Below, piece by piece: positions 15,878 through 15,937 of a stretch of DNA of 15,937 nt (its first letter is position 1; the number at the start of each line of letters is the position of its first letter). A program made the translations under genes and the position numbers. A model generated the notes under the pieces. It ran no database searches, was not told where the DNA came from, and saw only the letters and a program-made list of their open reading frames with translations. The stretch comes from Zygnema cylindricum (lineage: Eukaryota; Streptophyta; Zygnematophyceae; Zygnematales; Zygnemataceae), in assembly GCA_037447655.1 (NCBI GenBank), contig JBBHKE010002857.1, forward strand, positions 5,001 to 20,937. Direction: 5' to 3'.

Positions 15878-15937
15878 TGCAAAGTTAGAATATGAGTTTT
15901 GGACACATTCACCCACTTTGACTTTCCCTTAGAAATG
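15878..15937 (-). mobile_element. Copia LTR-4, first 60 bases (cut by window end)
   Basis: TGCAAAGTTAG...CTTAGAAATG matches 12741-12800 of LTR-3 with only about two differences in 60. This is the U5 end of the 5' LTR of unit C. The high identity makes unit C the youngest of the three units, although the compared length is short. Confidence 0.85.

Overview
The window looks like repeat-dominated nuclear DNA from a eukaryote, most likely a land plant. The reasons are Ty1/Copia gag and RNase H remnants, TTTAGGG/AAACCCT (telobox-like) motifs, G-box (CACGTG) elements in LTRs, long simple-sequence tracts and no bacterial-style gene packing. The species cannot be named from the sequence. I find no intact protein-coding gene, no tRNA or rRNA gene and no CRISPR array. 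Every longer open frame is either low-complexity repeat or a decayed retrotransposon.

Left part (1-4015): satellite-like and simple-sequence DNA. In order: TA/TATACG microsatellite; palindromic CCGATA/TATCGG clusters (33-112 and 1028-1195); a degenerate ~120-bp tandem repeat, each unit carrying TTTAGGGTTT and CCGTAC boxes (244-640); a TA-rich block containing a ~210-bp tandem duplication (1196-1690); A-rich DNA (1691-2350); a GA tract (2490-2868) that switches to a CT/CCCTCT tract on the same strand (2955-3551); a short GC-rich, exon-like stretch (3552-3758); a GTAC-rich minisatellite; and a second G/A tract ending in a short telomere-like motif. GTAC is strikingly common here. Positions 4016-6440 are unassigned single-copy-looking DNA.

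Right part (about 6580-15937): a head-to-tail array of one Ty1/Copia-like family, all on the minus strand: LTR-1 / internal A / LTR-2 / internal B / LTR-3 / internal C / LTR-4 (cut by the window end). All three internals have large deletions. A keeps only the RNase H end. B has the gag start fused in frame to RNase H. C keeps gag with a CCHC knuckle, joined in frame to an RNase H remnant. None has protease, integrase or a recognisable reverse transcriptase, so these units are non-autonomous and could only have moved with proteins supplied in trans.

Two Copia LTRs were later hit by other LTR elements that start TGTTGT and end CAACA, each with a perfect 5-bp target duplication: S1 (7354-9361, ATAGT) in LTR-1, S2 (10490-11813, GGTAC) in LTR-2, and S3 (7921-8658, GATGC) inside S1, giving three-level nesting. 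The sister copies preserve the empty sites.

The most unusual signal is in the presumed transcribed 3' part of S1 and S2. There, small hairpins with a constant CTGTGT loop have stems that change on both sides, with one copy in S1 and a tandem array of four at 23-24-bp spacing in S2. They sit next to larger TTTAGGGTT/AACCCTAAA hairpins. The Copia LTRs have a comparable 16-18-nt hairpin whose stem differs in all three copies while the pyrimidine loop stays similar.
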